DNA from: Bacteroidota bacterium
Lineage (GTDB): Bacteria; Bacteroidota; Bacteroidia; Chitinophagales; Chitinophagaceae
Direction: 5' to 3'
Assembly (NCBI GenBank): GCA_018267575.1
Contig: JAFDYF010000106.1
Span: forward strand, 34,543 to 98,542
Length of the DNA: 64,000 nucleotides
Shown here: piece by piece, positions 36,360-46,396 of the stretch
How positions within the stretch are numbered: position 1 is the stretch's first letter
Layout of the letters: each line of letters begins with the position of its first letter
Notes under the pieces: generated by a model
Told to the model about the DNA's origin: nothing
What the model saw: only the letters and a program-made list of their open reading frames with translations
Database searches by the model: none
Made by a program: the position numbers and the translations under genes

Positions 36360-37634
36360 ATGGTTTTGAAAAAAGAATCAATAGAGGAAAGCAACCAAAA
36401 ATATTTAGCTAGCCATAAACAGAACTTTGAATTTGTGGCAGAGAAGATTAGTGGGATAGATATCATCCTAAAAAAACTGATCGACTTTCAGGTAGCCATA
36501 CCCAGTTGGGCATTAGGAACTGGCGGTACTCGTTTTGGGCGATTCAGTGGTGGCGGGGAGCCGGGTAACCTTGAGCAAAAAATAGAAGATGTTGGGTTGA
36601 TCCATGCACTCAACAAATCCAGTGGGGCGATTTCTTTACATATTCCTTGGGATATTCCATCCGATCCAGTGGTGATAAAAAAATTGGCAGCAGTACATGG
36701 ACTAAAATTTGATGCGGTTAACTCAAACACATTTCAAGACCAACCCAACCAAGCACTGAGCTATAAATTTGGTTCTTTGCAGCATACCGACAAAGCAGTA
36801 AGAAAACAAGCCATAGAACATAATATAGAAGTGATACAACATGGCATTGCTTTAGGATCAAAGTCGCTTTCGGTATGGCTTTCTGATGGGTCTTGCTTCC
36901 CGGGACAATTGAATTTTAGGAAAGCATGGCAAAGAACCTATAAGAGTCTTCAAGAAATTTACGAAGCTCTGCCGACCGACTGGAAAATGTTTGTGGAATA
37001 CAAAGCTTTCGAACCTAATTTCTATTCCATGACGGTAGGCGATTGGGGTCAATCTCTTTTGTTCACTTCTAAATTGGGACCTAAAGCATTTACCTTGGTC
37101 GACCTGGGTCACCATTTACCGAATGCCAATATTGAGCAGATTGTTTCGCTATTGATGATGGAGAACAAACTCGCAGGTTTCCATTTCAATGATAGCAAGT
37201 ATGGCGATGATGACTTGACTGTTGGAAGTATCAACCCCTATCAGCTTTTTCTGATATTTAATGAACTGGTAGAAGGGATGGATGCCAAAGGCATGAACCA
37301 TGCAACCGACTTGGCATGGATGATCGATGCCAGTCACAATGTAAAAGATCCCTTGGAAGATTTGTTGCAATCCGTTGAGGCCATTATGATCGCTTATGCA
37401 CAGGCATTGATCGTTGACAAAGCTGCATTAGTTGAAGCACAGGAAACAAACGATGTGGTCGTAGCCCAAGAAGTTTTACAGGCCGCTTATAGGACAGATG
37501 TTAGACCAATCATTGCGGAGGCCAGGTTAAGAGCTGGTGCGGCATTGGAGCCTTTGCAATTTTTCCGGTCGTCAAAAATAAGAGCACAACTAATCAAAGA
37601 AAGAGGAGAAAAAAATATAGCCACCGGTTTGTGA
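36360..37634 (+). CDS. rhaI: L-rhamnose isomerase (RhaI type)
   Basis: A 424-residue TIM-barrel sugar isomerase converting L-rhamnose to L-rhamnulose. Likely metal ligands lie in FVEYKAFEP (Glu), LVDLGHH (Asp), FHFNDSKYGDDDLT (His/Asp) and DAS near WMIDASHN. These resemble the Pseudomonas-type rhamnose isomerase rather than E. coli RhaA. ATG at 36360 is preferred; the open frame extends upstream to 36309. Kinase and aldolase genes flank it. Confidence 0.88.
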   Translation: MVLKKESIEESNQKYLASHKQNFEFVAEKISGIDIILKKLIDFQVAIPSWALGTGGTRFGRFSGGGEPGNLEQKIEDVGLIHALNKSSGAISLHIPWDIPSDPVVIKKLAAVHGLKFDAVNSNTFQDQPNQALSYKFGSLQHTDKAVRKQAIEHNIEVIQHGIALGSKSLSVWLSDGSCFPGQLNFRKAWQRTYKSLQEIYEALPTDWKMFVEYKAFEPNFYSMTVGDWGQSLLFTSKLGPKAFTLVDLGHHLPNANIEQIVSLLMMENKLAGFHFNDSKYGDDDLTVGSINPYQLFLIFNELVEGMDAKGMNHATDLAWMIDASHNVKDPLEDLLQSVEAIMIAYAQALIVDKAALVEAQETNDVVVAQEVLQAAYRTDVRPIIAEARLRAGAALEPLQFFRSSKIRAQLIKERGEKNIATGL

Positions 37635-37680
37635 AAGCCATATGTTGATCAAATTCTAATATCGCCCATTGGGTTGAGCC

Positions 37681-39045
37681 ATGAACAAAGTCCCAGTAAT
37701 TGCCATATTCGATGTTGGCAAAACCAACAAAAAACTTTTTTTGTTCGATGAGCAGTATAAAATCGTATTTGAAGAAACCAGCACTTTAAAAGAAACAGTG
37801 GATCCAGATGGGGATCCTCAAGAGGATGTTGTCTTATTGCAGGAATGGGTTGGTACCAGTTTCAAAAAGCTGATGGAATTATCGGGGTTTGAAGTAAAAG
37901 CGGTCAACTACTCGGCATATGGAGCCAGCTTGGTGCACATCACAAACCCTAATAAAAAAAGCTTACCGATAGACAACTATTTAAAATCTTATCCCGCAAA
38001 TGTGCGCAAGGAATTTTACAATAATTATGGCGACGAGATAAAGTTGGCAAAAGAAACTGCCTCTCCGGTTTTGGGAAATCTAAATTCGGGCATGCAACTG
38101 TACCGGATCAAAAAACAAAACCCGGAAATATTCAAAAGCATTTACCAAAGTCTACACCTTCCCCAATATATCGGTTGGCTTATCCATCAGCAAGCTTTTT
38201 CTGATATTAGCAGTATCGGTTGCCATACCATGCTTTGGGATTTTGAAAAGAACCATTATCACGATTGGGTCATAGCCGAGGGAATCGAAAAAAAATTAGC
38301 TCCTATAAAAAAAGCCAATGAAGTTGTAGAAGTCGCATTTCAACAAGAATCCTTGGTTTCGGGCATCGGTATGCACGACAGCTCCGCCGCACTTGTGCCA
38401 TACCTCATTCTCTTTAATCAACCTTTTATATTAATTTCTACGGGCACTTGGTGTATCAGTCTTAACCCATTCAATAAAAACCCTCTTACAGAACAAGAAC
38501 TAAAAAGCGATTGCCTTTGCTATATAGAATACCAGGGACAGGTTGTAAAAGCCAGCCGTTTATTTGCAGGGCATGAGCATGAGCAGCAGGTTCAAAAATT
38601 AGCCAAGCATTTTTCAAAACCTGTTGATTACTATAAAGGAGTTCAGTACAATACAAGCATTATAGAAAAGCTCAAAAAAAATCCCCCTATTTTTAAACCC
38701 GTATTCGAGTTCCCTCCTCTGACGCTGGGCTCATTTGAAAACTATGAGGAAGCCTATCACCAGTTGATGATTAATATTATGGAATTACAGATTGCAAGTA
38801 CCGAACTGATATTGAACGGTGCAGATGTAAAAAAAATATTTGTGGATGGCGGTTTCAGCAAGAACCACATTTATATGAACTTGATGGCTGCCGCTTTCCC
38901 TGAGAAACAAGTATATGCCGCATCCGTAGCACAAGCCAGCGCTTTGGGCGCCGCATTGGCAATCCACCAACATTGGAATCCGAATCCCATACCCAACGAT
39001 ATCATTGAACTAAAAATATACCATCCGCCTAACAATCAAGAATAG
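37681..39045 (+). CDS. FGGY-family kinase, probable rhamnulokinase
   Basis: A 454-residue carbohydrate kinase. The N-terminal phosphate motif is IAIFDVGKTNKKLFLFD, and the C-terminal nucleotide region shows ILISTGTWCISL and KIFVDGGFSKNHIYM. It lies between isomerase and glycosidase genes, so phosphorylation of L-rhamnulose at O1 is the likely reaction. The sequence differs from E. coli RhaB; fuculokinase activity cannot be excluded. Confidence 0.87.
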   Translation: MNKVPVIAIFDVGKTNKKLFLFDEQYKIVFEETSTLKETVDPDGDPQEDVVLLQEWVGTSFKKLMELSGFEVKAVNYSAYGASLVHITNPNKKSLPIDNYLKSYPANVRKEFYNNYGDEIKLAKETASPVLGNLNSGMQLYRIKKQNPEIFKSIYQSLHLPQYIGWLIHQQAFSDISSIGCHTMLWDFEKNHYHDWVIAEGIEKKLAPIKKANEVVEVAFQQESLVSGIGMHDSSAALVPYLILFNQPFILISTGTWCISLNPFNKNPLTEQELKSDCLCYIEYQGQVVKASRLFAGHEHEQQVQKLAKHFSKPVDYYKGVQYNTSIIEKLKKNPPIFKPVFEFPPLTLGSFENYEEAYHQLMINIMELQIASTELILNGADVKKIFVDGGFSKNHIYMNLMAAAFPEKQVYAASVAQASALGAALAIHQHWNPNPIPNDIIELKIYHPPNNQE

Positions 39046-39120
39046 ATTGCACAACAGTAGTTGTGCGTGTGACAATGGTTTTGTTACAATCATGTTTTTG
39101 CCAAAACAAATTCAACTTCT

Positions 39121-41634
39121 ATGCTTATCAAGAAAAAATTATCATTACTAAGTTTTCTCCTTTTTTGCATTCATTGTTTTGGACAAACCATCAAAATAAA
39201 AGAAGACCGGATAAATCAAGTGGTATCCTTTAGCAATGAGAAGATCAATATGCAGCTTGACTACCGTGATAAAGCAAATATCTTTTCCCTAACCATCAAC
39301 AATCAAAACCTGATTGAAAGTAATGCGGGTATCTATTCTGAAATCAAAACTGCTACTTCTACTTATTCCAGTTTAAAACTATTGTCCAAACCCAGCCTAC
39401 ATATTGTGGGCAATACGATTACACTTTCCAATATCGTGTACGGTGATGCTCATGTTAGCATCAATGAGACTTGGAAGTTTATAGTAACAACTAAGGATAT
39501 CAGATTTGATATAGACAGAACTCTTTCCAAGCCCATTCAAGCAGAACAAATTGCTAGTCCCGTTTTTATGTTCAACCATATCAACGATTGGGAAGGTGCC
39601 TATCAGGATTATGGTGGCCTGGCCTGGTTTTATCTTTTCAATACGAAATTGGATACCTATGGGGTGCATAGCCGTTCCTCTGCTTTTTGGAACAGCAAGA
39701 CCAACAATGGGTTGAATATTTCGGCCAACGCTCCGGGCAAACAGATTGCCATGAGCTATAGCCGAACCAAAGATGACAAACTTGCTTATCGAATCGTGGA
39801 ATCGGAAAAAGAAATGCCGTTGCGATTTGATTCCGGCACCAATAGAAGAAGATATGTACGTGATACCACAGCAGTATGGGCACCCATAACCATTCATGCG
39901 GGTAAAAACAGTCAAAGCATTTTGCTTTCCTATTTCGATTTCAAGGAACGTTATGGCCGTGGAAATTTTGTCGGCGTTAATGGCGATGAGGTAAGCGCTG
40001 TGTTGAATACCATAGCACATATTGGCGTGATCGACAAACAGCATTTCGGCGGTAATAGTTGGCATACCCCTTATGGCCCTATTTGTCTACATGAACAATA
40101 TATTGCTCAGATGGGGCTTGGGATCAATGATGAAGCCTATTTGAAAGGATATCAGGATTGCCTTGACTATTATAGGTACCATGCAATCAAACCCGATGGA
40201 AAGGTTTGGCCGAGATGGGCCTATAGCAACGAGGATGCCATGCCGGGCATCTTCACGGATAAAGGTTTTTATGAAGCACAATGGGGCTATCTATTGGATG
40301 CCAACCCCGACTTTGTAACCAATGTTTCAGAGCTGTATGACCAAACCGGTAATAAAGTTTGGGTAAAGGGCCAGCAGCAGGCATGTGAAAAAGCATTGGA
40401 TTGGATATTGAAGCGGGATGGAAACAATAATGGCCTGGTGGAAATGATACCGGATAATCATAGCGAAGGAAAAAGCAGCGATTGGATCGATATTATCTGG
40501 GCATCCTATGAAAATGCTTTTGTGAATGCAAAGCTATACCATGCACTCTTGTTGTGGACTGATATAGAAAAGCAATTGGGCAATAAAGCAAAAGCTGATT
40601 ATTATGCAGGTTTCGCTGAAAAGCTGAAGGCAAATTTTAATAAACCCGTTTCCGATGGTGGCTTCTGGGATGCCGCTAGCAAATGTTATATCCACTGGCG
40701 CGACAAGGACGGTTCCATCCATGGAACAAATATGGTAACACCCATCAACTTTATGGCGATTTCTTATGGCATTTGCGATAATGAGAACCGGAAAAAAATC
40801 ATTCTGGATGCCATTGAAGAACAAATGCAAAAAGAGCATCTTTTCTTTTGGCCCATCTGCCTCTATTCCTATAAAGAAGGGGAAGGAAAAGATTGGCAGT
40901 TCCCTTTTCCCAATTACGAGAATGGGGACCTCTTCCTATCTTGGGGAGCTTTGGGCATCAATGCTTATGCATCTTACAAACCAGCACTTGCTTTGAAATA
41001 TGTGAGGAATGTGTTGGCGCAATTTGCAAAGGACGGGCTCGCATTTCAACGTTATGGCCGTGCCAAGCAAGATGGGCTAGGCGATGATATACTTTCCGGC
41101 AATAGTCTTACTGTGGTGGGTCTTTACCAAGCCATTTATGGTATCAACCCACTTTATAACCGGTTTTATTTAAACCCGCATATCACAGCAGAACTCGCTG
41201 GCACAAAAATCAATTATAATTTCAGGGGGCAAAAACTGCAGATTGGACTTAATCTAAATGAGTATTCCGTGTCCAATGGGCATTACTCTATTGAGTCAAA
41301 TCATGATTTTGGTTTTTATGCTACAGGTCAATCCCTTTTCTATTTCAATGGAAAAAATGAAAAGGTCTCCTTAAAAGCAACTACGGAATTCAACAATCTG
41401 CATCTTGATATAAAAAGCTGGGGCAATGATAAAATTTCATGGTCACAGTCATCAGTCATTACAAAATCAGGCAAAATAAACTATCGACTATTCCAACTAA
41501 AACCCAATACATTTTATAACATCACAATCAACAATAAAATAGTAGAGCATAAAAAAAGTGATGCAAGTGGCAGTCTGCTTTTTAATTGGAAAACAGGAAA
41601 AGGCACCGATGAAATATTGATCAGTATTCCGTAA
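39121..41634 (+). CDS. exported six-hairpin glycosidase-like protein
   Basis: An 837-residue secreted protein with a signal peptide (to about CFGQ), an N-terminal beta-sandwich region of about 280 residues and an (alpha/alpha)6-type toroid. Candidate acidic residues lie in RDGNNNGLVEMIPDN, SSDWIDIIW and NYENGDLFLSWG. The C-terminal part is beta-rich. The fold recalls rhamnosidases and related GH families, but the exact family is unclear. Location suggests release of rhamnose from a glycan. Confidence 0.7.
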   Translation: MLIKKKLSLLSFLLFCIHCFGQTIKIKEDRINQVVSFSNEKINMQLDYRDKANIFSLTINNQNLIESNAGIYSEIKTATSTYSSLKLLSKPSLHIVGNTITLSNIVYGDAHVSINETWKFIVTTKDIRFDIDRTLSKPIQAEQIASPVFMFNHINDWEGAYQDYGGLAWFYLFNTKLDTYGVHSRSSAFWNSKTNNGLNISANAPGKQIAMSYSRTKDDKLAYRIVESEKEMPLRFDSGTNRRRYVRDTTAVWAPITIHAGKNSQSILLSYFDFKERYGRGNFVGVNGDEVSAVLNTIAHIGVIDKQHFGGNSWHTPYGPICLHEQYIAQMGLGINDEAYLKGYQDCLDYYRYHAIKPDGKVWPRWAYSNEDAMPGIFTDKGFYEAQWGYLLDANPDFVTNVSELYDQTGNKVWVKGQQQACEKALDWILKRDGNNNGLVEMIPDNHSEGKSSDWIDIIWASYENAFVNAKLYHALLLWTDIEKQLGNKAKADYYAGFAEKLKANFNKPVSDGGFWDAASKCYIHWRDKDGSIHGTNMVTPINFMAISYGICDNENRKKIILDAIEEQMQKEHLFFWPICLYSYKEGEGKDWQFPFPNYENGDLFLSWGALGINAYASYKPALALKYVRNVLAQFAKDGLAFQRYGRAKQDGLGDDILSGNSLTVVGLYQAIYGINPLYNRFYLNPHITAELAGTKINYNFRGQKLQIGLNLNEYSVSNGHYSIESNHDFGFYATGQSLFYFNGKNEKVSLKATTEFNNLHLDIKSWGNDKISWSQSSVITKSGKINYRLFQLKPNTFYNITINNKIVEHKKSDASGSLLFNWKTGKGTDEILISIP

Positions 41635-41645
41635 AAAATGATACC

Positions 41646-42707
41646 ATGAAATCATTCTTTCTATTGGTTCTCCAAATAGTCCTATTAAGCAGCATAACGG
41701 ATGCACAGAAGTTGGTCACAAAAAAACGGATGGAGCAGGTATACGAGGAAGTGAAGACTCCCTTTAAATATGGCATTGTTCTTACAGCACCAGATTCAAC
41801 CAAAATGGCAGACAGCCCGACCATCTTTCAGATGAATGGTCAATGGTATATGACCTATATTATTTTTGATGGCCGTGGTTATGAAACATGGATCGCAGAA
41901 AGCCAGGACCTCTTGCATTGGGCGGCTAAAGGTAAGATCATGTCCTTCACTAAAGATGGTTGGGATGCAAACCAAAAAGCCGGATATCCATCACTGATAG
42001 ATATTAATTGGGGCGGTAGCTATCAACCGATGAAATATGAAGATCGATATTGGGTCTCTTATCTGGGTGGCTCGGTAAAAGGCTATGAAGCTGGACAGCT
42101 AGGAGTAGGCATGGCATTTACAAATGACTTGGGCAGTACACAGGAACTCACCCGGCTACCACAGCCAGTGCTATCGGCTTTCGATTCTGTTGCAAGATGG
42201 TACGATAACAAAACGATTTTTAAAAGTTCCATCATTTATGATGCTGATAAAAAAACCGGGCATCCTTTTGTAATGTATTATAATGCTGCGGGAAAAGAAA
42301 CCAACGGCAAACCTAGTTTTGAAAGTATTGCCATGGCTGTTTCGGACGATATGCAAAAATGGAACCGAATTGGCAACAGACCGGTCATAACAAAAGGGAG
42401 GGGCATTTGTGGGGATGCGCAGATTGTGAAAAAAGGAAAGCTGTATATTCTATTTTATTTCGGCTATAATTGGGAAGATGGGAACGGCGGGGCTTTTGAT
42501 CGCTTCGCCTGTTCTTACGACTTGATCCACTGGACCCCGTGGGATGGAAAAAACTTGATTGAACCTTCTGAAAAATACGATCAACAATATGCACACAAAC
42601 CATGGGTGATCAAATGGAAGGGAGTGGTTTATCATTTTTATAATGCCGTGGGCGAAAATGGAAGAGTCATTGCGTTAGCCACTTCAAAAGATTTGAGGAA
42701 CCAATAA
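41646..42707 (+). CDS. exported GH43/GH130-like beta-propeller protein
   Basis: A 353-residue secreted protein (signal peptide to about TDAQ) with five-bladed propeller repeats: DSPTIFQMNGQWYMTYI, QAGYPSLIDINW-like blade, KSSIIYDADKKTGHPFVMYY, GDAQIVKKGKLYILFYF and HKPWVIKWKGVVYHFYNAVG. Asp residues at blade starts are candidate catalytic acids. It follows the six-hairpin glycosidase after 11 bases, so they are probably co-expressed. Substrate is unknown. Confidence 0.75.
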   Translation: MKSFFLLVLQIVLLSSITDAQKLVTKKRMEQVYEEVKTPFKYGIVLTAPDSTKMADSPTIFQMNGQWYMTYIIFDGRGYETWIAESQDLLHWAAKGKIMSFTKDGWDANQKAGYPSLIDINWGGSYQPMKYEDRYWVSYLGGSVKGYEAGQLGVGMAFTNDLGSTQELTRLPQPVLSAFDSVARWYDNKTIFKSSIIYDADKKTGHPFVMYYNAAGKETNGKPSFESIAMAVSDDMQKWNRIGNRPVITKGRGICGDAQIVKKGKLYILFYFGYNWEDGNGGAFDRFACSYDLIHWTPWDGKNLIEPSEKYDQQYAHKPWVIKWKGVVYHFYNAVGENGRVIALATSKDLRNQ

Positions 42708-42854
42708 TCATCCCCATACAGAACAGTGCAGAAAATTCAAAAAAATGCTTTTCGTTTGCTACAAATTTCTGTAAAAAAACTGACTGATTGTATTGTATCT
42801 TAGCGCAGCAACAAACATCCATGCCTACCGGATTTGGATATAAAACAAAATCAC

Positions 42855-44009
42855 ATGCAGCATTTTCGTTCTGATTTTCTATTGAACCCCGAAATCACTT
42901 TCTTGAATTTTGGGTCTTTTGGGGCTTGTCCCAAACCTGTTTTTGAAGCCTACCAAAATTTTCAACTGGAGTTGGAGCGTGAGCCCGTTGAATTTATTAT
43001 GTCTACAGGCGTAACCCATCTGCAAAAATCAAGAGAAGCATTGGCTGCCTATGTAGGTTGCGATAACCATGACCTCGTTTTTATTCCCAACCCTACTTTC
43101 GCGATCAATATCGTTGCGAGAAGCATAAAACTACAAGCCGGGGATGAAGTGCTCGCCACCGATCTGGAATATGGTGCTATGGACCGTACTTGGAATTATT
43201 ATTGCAGGGAGAAAGGAGCCAAATATATTCGTCAGCATATTAGTTTACCCTTAGTTTCAAAAGAGCAGTTTATTGCAGATTTCTGGAAAGGTTATTCGAG
43301 TAAAACCAAGGCGATTTTCATAAACCATATTACCAGCTCGACAGCACTGATTTTTCCAATAAAAGAAATTTGTGCAGAAGCAAAAAAAAGAGGCTTATTG
43401 ACCATCATCGATGGCGCCCATGTGCCCGGTCATATCCCACTAAACCTAAATGATATCGAAGCGGATATTTATACAGGCGCCTGTCATAAATGGATGATGA
43501 CACCAAAAGGTTCGTCTTTTCTGTATGTAAAAAAAGAATTTCAAAAATGGATGGAACCCTTGGTCATTAGTTGGGGATACGAAAGTACTAACCCCTCCGA
43601 TTCTCAGTTCTTTGACTATCATCAGTTCAATGGCACTCGGGATTTTTCTGCCTACCTCTGCATACCCGCAGCAATTGATTATATGAAAAAGAATAATTGG
43701 CATCAGGTAGCAGCCAATTGCAGACAGCTTGCCCAAAGCAATTATCAACGCTTTTGCGATTTGCTGGAATCCCAGCCTCTCGCTCCTACTACTGATGAAT
43801 TTATTGGACAAATATGCAGCATACCCATCAAAACAAGCAACCCGGTTGCATTGAAAAATAAACTGTTCCATGATTATAAAATCGAAGTACCCGTTATGCC
43901 TCACGACGATAAAATCTATCTACGCTACTCTATCAATGCGTTCAACTCACAAAATGATTTGGACAAATTATATGATGTGATGAAGGAATTGAAAGCTACT
44001 GGGCTATAA
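42855..44009 (+). CDS. class V aminotransferase-fold PLP enzyme
   Basis: A 384-residue PLP-dependent protein like isopenicillin-N epimerases and cysteine desulfurase relatives. The probable PLP lysine is in TGACHKWMMTPKG, with the Asp/His signature IIDGAHVPGHIPL before it. ATG at 42855 is preferred to the TTG at 42834. The substrate is unknown. It converges on nadB, with 12 bases between the stops, and is not obviously part of the rhamnose genes. Confidence 0.85.
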   Translation: MQHFRSDFLLNPEITFLNFGSFGACPKPVFEAYQNFQLELEREPVEFIMSTGVTHLQKSREALAAYVGCDNHDLVFIPNPTFAINIVARSIKLQAGDEVLATDLEYGAMDRTWNYYCREKGAKYIRQHISLPLVSKEQFIADFWKGYSSKTKAIFINHITSSTALIFPIKEICAEAKKRGLLTIIDGAHVPGHIPLNLNDIEADIYTGACHKWMMTPKGSSFLYVKKEFQKWMEPLVISWGYESTNPSDSQFFDYHQFNGTRDFSAYLCIPAAIDYMKKNNWHQVAANCRQLAQSNYQRFCDLLESQPLAPTTDEFIGQICSIPIKTSNPVALKNKLFHDYKIEVPVMPHDDKIYLRYSINAFNSQNDLDKLYDVMKELKATGL

Positions 44010-44021
44010 GCGAACCCTTAA

Positions 44022-45620
44022 TTACAATACAATATTCTGCAACAACTCGCTCTTGCCGGGATGATCGGTATTGAAATGCAGTCCACGGCTCTCTTTTCGG
44101 AACTGCGCTTCCTTCACAATCAGGTAGCCTACCGTAATCAAGTTTCTAGCTTCGCATAATTGGGGCGAAACAGAAGTAGTCTCATAAAGGTTTTCAATTT
44201 CTTCATGAAGCAGGTCCAATCTTTTCAATGCCCGCTGCAAGCGAACATCTGTGCGTACAATACCCACATAGTCGCTCATCAACAATTGTAGTTCCTTCAC
44301 ACTTTGTGTGATCAGGATCATCTCTTTCGGCTGCGTGGTACCCTGCGCATTCCAGTCGGGGATATTTTCTTTGAACTCGATTTTATTTACTTCCTTTAGA
44401 CCATCCAAATAACAACGATGACTGAACACAAGTGCTTCCAACAAAGAATTGCTCGCCAATCGGTTTGCACCATGAAGCCCTGTGGATGCACATTCCCCAC
44501 AAGCATATAAATGTTTTATGGAAGTCCTGCCCCATTCATCGGTTTTAATACCACCACAGCTATAATGAGCTGCAGGCGCAATGGGTATCAAATGCACGGC
44601 CACATCAATACCAATGGACTTGCATTTTTCATAGATGTTTGGGAAATGTTCAATAAATTTTTCATGATCCATATGCCTGCAATCGAGGTATACATGATCG
44701 GTCCCCGCTTTCTTCATCTCATTATCAATGGCACGTGCCACAATATCCCTAGGTGCCAGATCTTTTCTTTCATCATATCTTTCCATAAAAGCCTCGCCAT
44801 CCTTATTACGCAGTATACCGCCATCGCCACGCACCGCTTCTGTTATCAAAAAAGAAGGACTGATTCCCGGTTCAAATAAAGCCGTTGGATGAAACTGTAT
44901 GAACTCCATATTCTCGATCCTTCCTTTTGCCCGGTAGGCCATGGCCACTCCATCACCTGTAGCAATTTTTGGATTCGTGGTTGTACGGTATACCTGACCG
45001 TTACCGCCCGTAGCAAATAAAGTAACCTTGGATATAATTTTTTGGATTTGATTGCTGCGCAGATTTAGTGCATACACACCATAACACTCGATATCAGGGG
45101 TTGATTTGGTGACCAGAAACCCAAGATGGTGTTGGGTAATAATATCCAATACAAAACAATGCTTGATGATCTCAATATTTTTTTTCTTGGAAACCGCTTC
45201 CAATAAAGCTCTTTCAATTTCCATTCCAGTAACATCCTTATGGTGAAGGATGCGGAATTCTGAATGTCCACCCTCTCTTCCCAATTTATAATCACCTTCG
45301 GGATCCTTATCGAAACGAGTGCCCCAATCAATGATTTCCTGAATCCTTTCTGGACCTTCCTTCACTACAATCTCCACGGTTTTGGGGTTGCACAAACCAT
45401 CACCAGCTATCAGCGTATCCTGAATATGTTTGTCATAACTATCATGTTCCAAATCGGTAACCCCCGCAATGCCACCTTGCGCATATTTGGTGTTTGTTTC
45501 ATCTGCTTTTGTTTTAGTGATGACCAGCACATTTTTTTCAGGATAATATTCCGCCATTTTCAGTGCATAGCTCAGTCCGGCAATACCGGACCCAACTATC
45601 AAGAAATCTGTTTTAATCAT
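44022..45620 (-). CDS. nadB: L-aspartate oxidase
   Basis: A 532-residue flavoprotein oxidising L-aspartate to iminoaspartate in NAD synthesis. The FAD dinucleotide motif is FLIVGSGIAGLSYALKMAE. Active-site segments HSEFRILHHKDVTGMEIE, MEFIQFHPTAL, RGDGGILRN and HYSCGGIKTDEWGRTSI follow, and the C-terminal helical domain is complete. Neighbouring nadA and nadC are not in the window. Confidence 0.96.
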   Translation of the reverse strand: MIKTDFLIVGSGIAGLSYALKMAEYYPEKNVLVITKTKADETNTKYAQGGIAGVTDLEHDSYDKHIQDTLIAGDGLCNPKTVEIVVKEGPERIQEIIDWGTRFDKDPEGDYKLGREGGHSEFRILHHKDVTGMEIERALLEAVSKKKNIEIIKHCFVLDIITQHHLGFLVTKSTPDIECYGVYALNLRSNQIQKIISKVTLFATGGNGQVYRTTTNPKIATGDGVAMAYRAKGRIENMEFIQFHPTALFEPGISPSFLITEAVRGDGGILRNKDGEAFMERYDERKDLAPRDIVARAIDNEMKKAGTDHVYLDCRHMDHEKFIEHFPNIYEKCKSIGIDVAVHLIPIAPAAHYSCGGIKTDEWGRTSIKHLYACGECASTGLHGANRLASNSLLEALVFSHRCYLDGLKEVNKIEFKENIPDWNAQGTTQPKEMILITQSVKELQLLMSDYVGIVRTDVRLQRALKRLDLLHEEIENLYETTSVSPQLCEARNLITVGYLIVKEAQFRKESRGLHFNTDHPGKSELLQNIVL

Positions 45621-45702
45621 AAATTAAAAGTACATAAACTTATTATTAAATAATACCACAAGCAACCAATCGGCGAATCTTAACAAAATCAACCATCTAT
45701 TG

Positions 45703-46383
45703 TTAGCCCGACTTCAGATTTAGATATTTACTGATACCCAGCACCAATAAAAATTGCGCAGTAATATAGGTAGCCATTACCGTGAAGCTAGCCATTGGAA
45801 AATGAGCCCTGAACTTATCAATAGCCAATAACGAATCCGAGATTACAAAAAACAATGATCCAAGAACACAAATCTTTCCGAAGGATTGCTTTGATATATC
45901 AAATGCCTGTATAGCGGACAGAAACATGGCAGAAAGTACCAGCGCATATACCAGTACCGGAATTTTTAGGCTGCCTAAGGATGGTTCCAAAAGCAAAAAA
46001 AGAAACACAACATACACTCCTAATAGTATAATAGATAGTAGAGCCCATTTTTTTTCAGGCTGATTCTTAACCCGGATTTGATTAAACAGTAAGATATAAA
46101 AAATATGCGCAAGCATAAAGCTGACGAGCCCCATCATAAAATAAATAGGATGGCTTTGCTCAAACAATAAGAAAATATCACCCAAAACAGAGAAGCACAA
46201 GGCAGCAATCAAGAGAGTGAATAAGTTATTCCTTTGTTTTGTAGCAACAACAGCATAACCAATCAAAAATAAAATCAGTAAAGGCTTGCTAATAAATCGA
46301 ACCCTTTCAAGTTGAAAGCTGATGGCCAGCAGTTCCACTGCCACATCCACCATAAAAAGTATCAGCCAGAAAGAAGGCTTCAT
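45703..46383 (-). CDS. YhhN-family membrane protein (lysoplasmalogenase-like)
   Basis: A 226-residue protein with about eight membrane helices. Family motifs include FISKPLLILFLIGYA, FSVLGDIFLLFEQSHPIYFMMGLVSFMLAHIFYI and FVISDSLLAIDKF, whose Asp residues resemble the catalytic pair of TMEM86/YhhN lysoplasmalogenases that cleave vinyl-ether lipids. Bacterial substrates are not established. It lies 13 bases downstream of a lipoprotein gene on the same strand. Confidence 0.85.
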   Translation of the reverse strand: MKPSFWLILFMVDVAVELLAISFQLERVRFISKPLLILFLIGYAVVATKQRNNLFTLLIAALCFSVLGDIFLLFEQSHPIYFMMGLVSFMLAHIFYILLFNQIRVKNQPEKKWALLSIILLGVYVVFLFLLLEPSLGSLKIPVLVYALVLSAMFLSAIQAFDISKQSFGKICVLGSLFFVISDSLLAIDKFRAHFPMASFTVMATYITAQFLLVLGISKYLNLKSG

Positions 46384-46396
46384 TTAATCAATCATT

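Noticed and set aside
39397..40065. Leftward 222-codon open frame
   Set aside because: Antisense to the exported glycosidase-like gene, which has a signal peptide and consistent codons.
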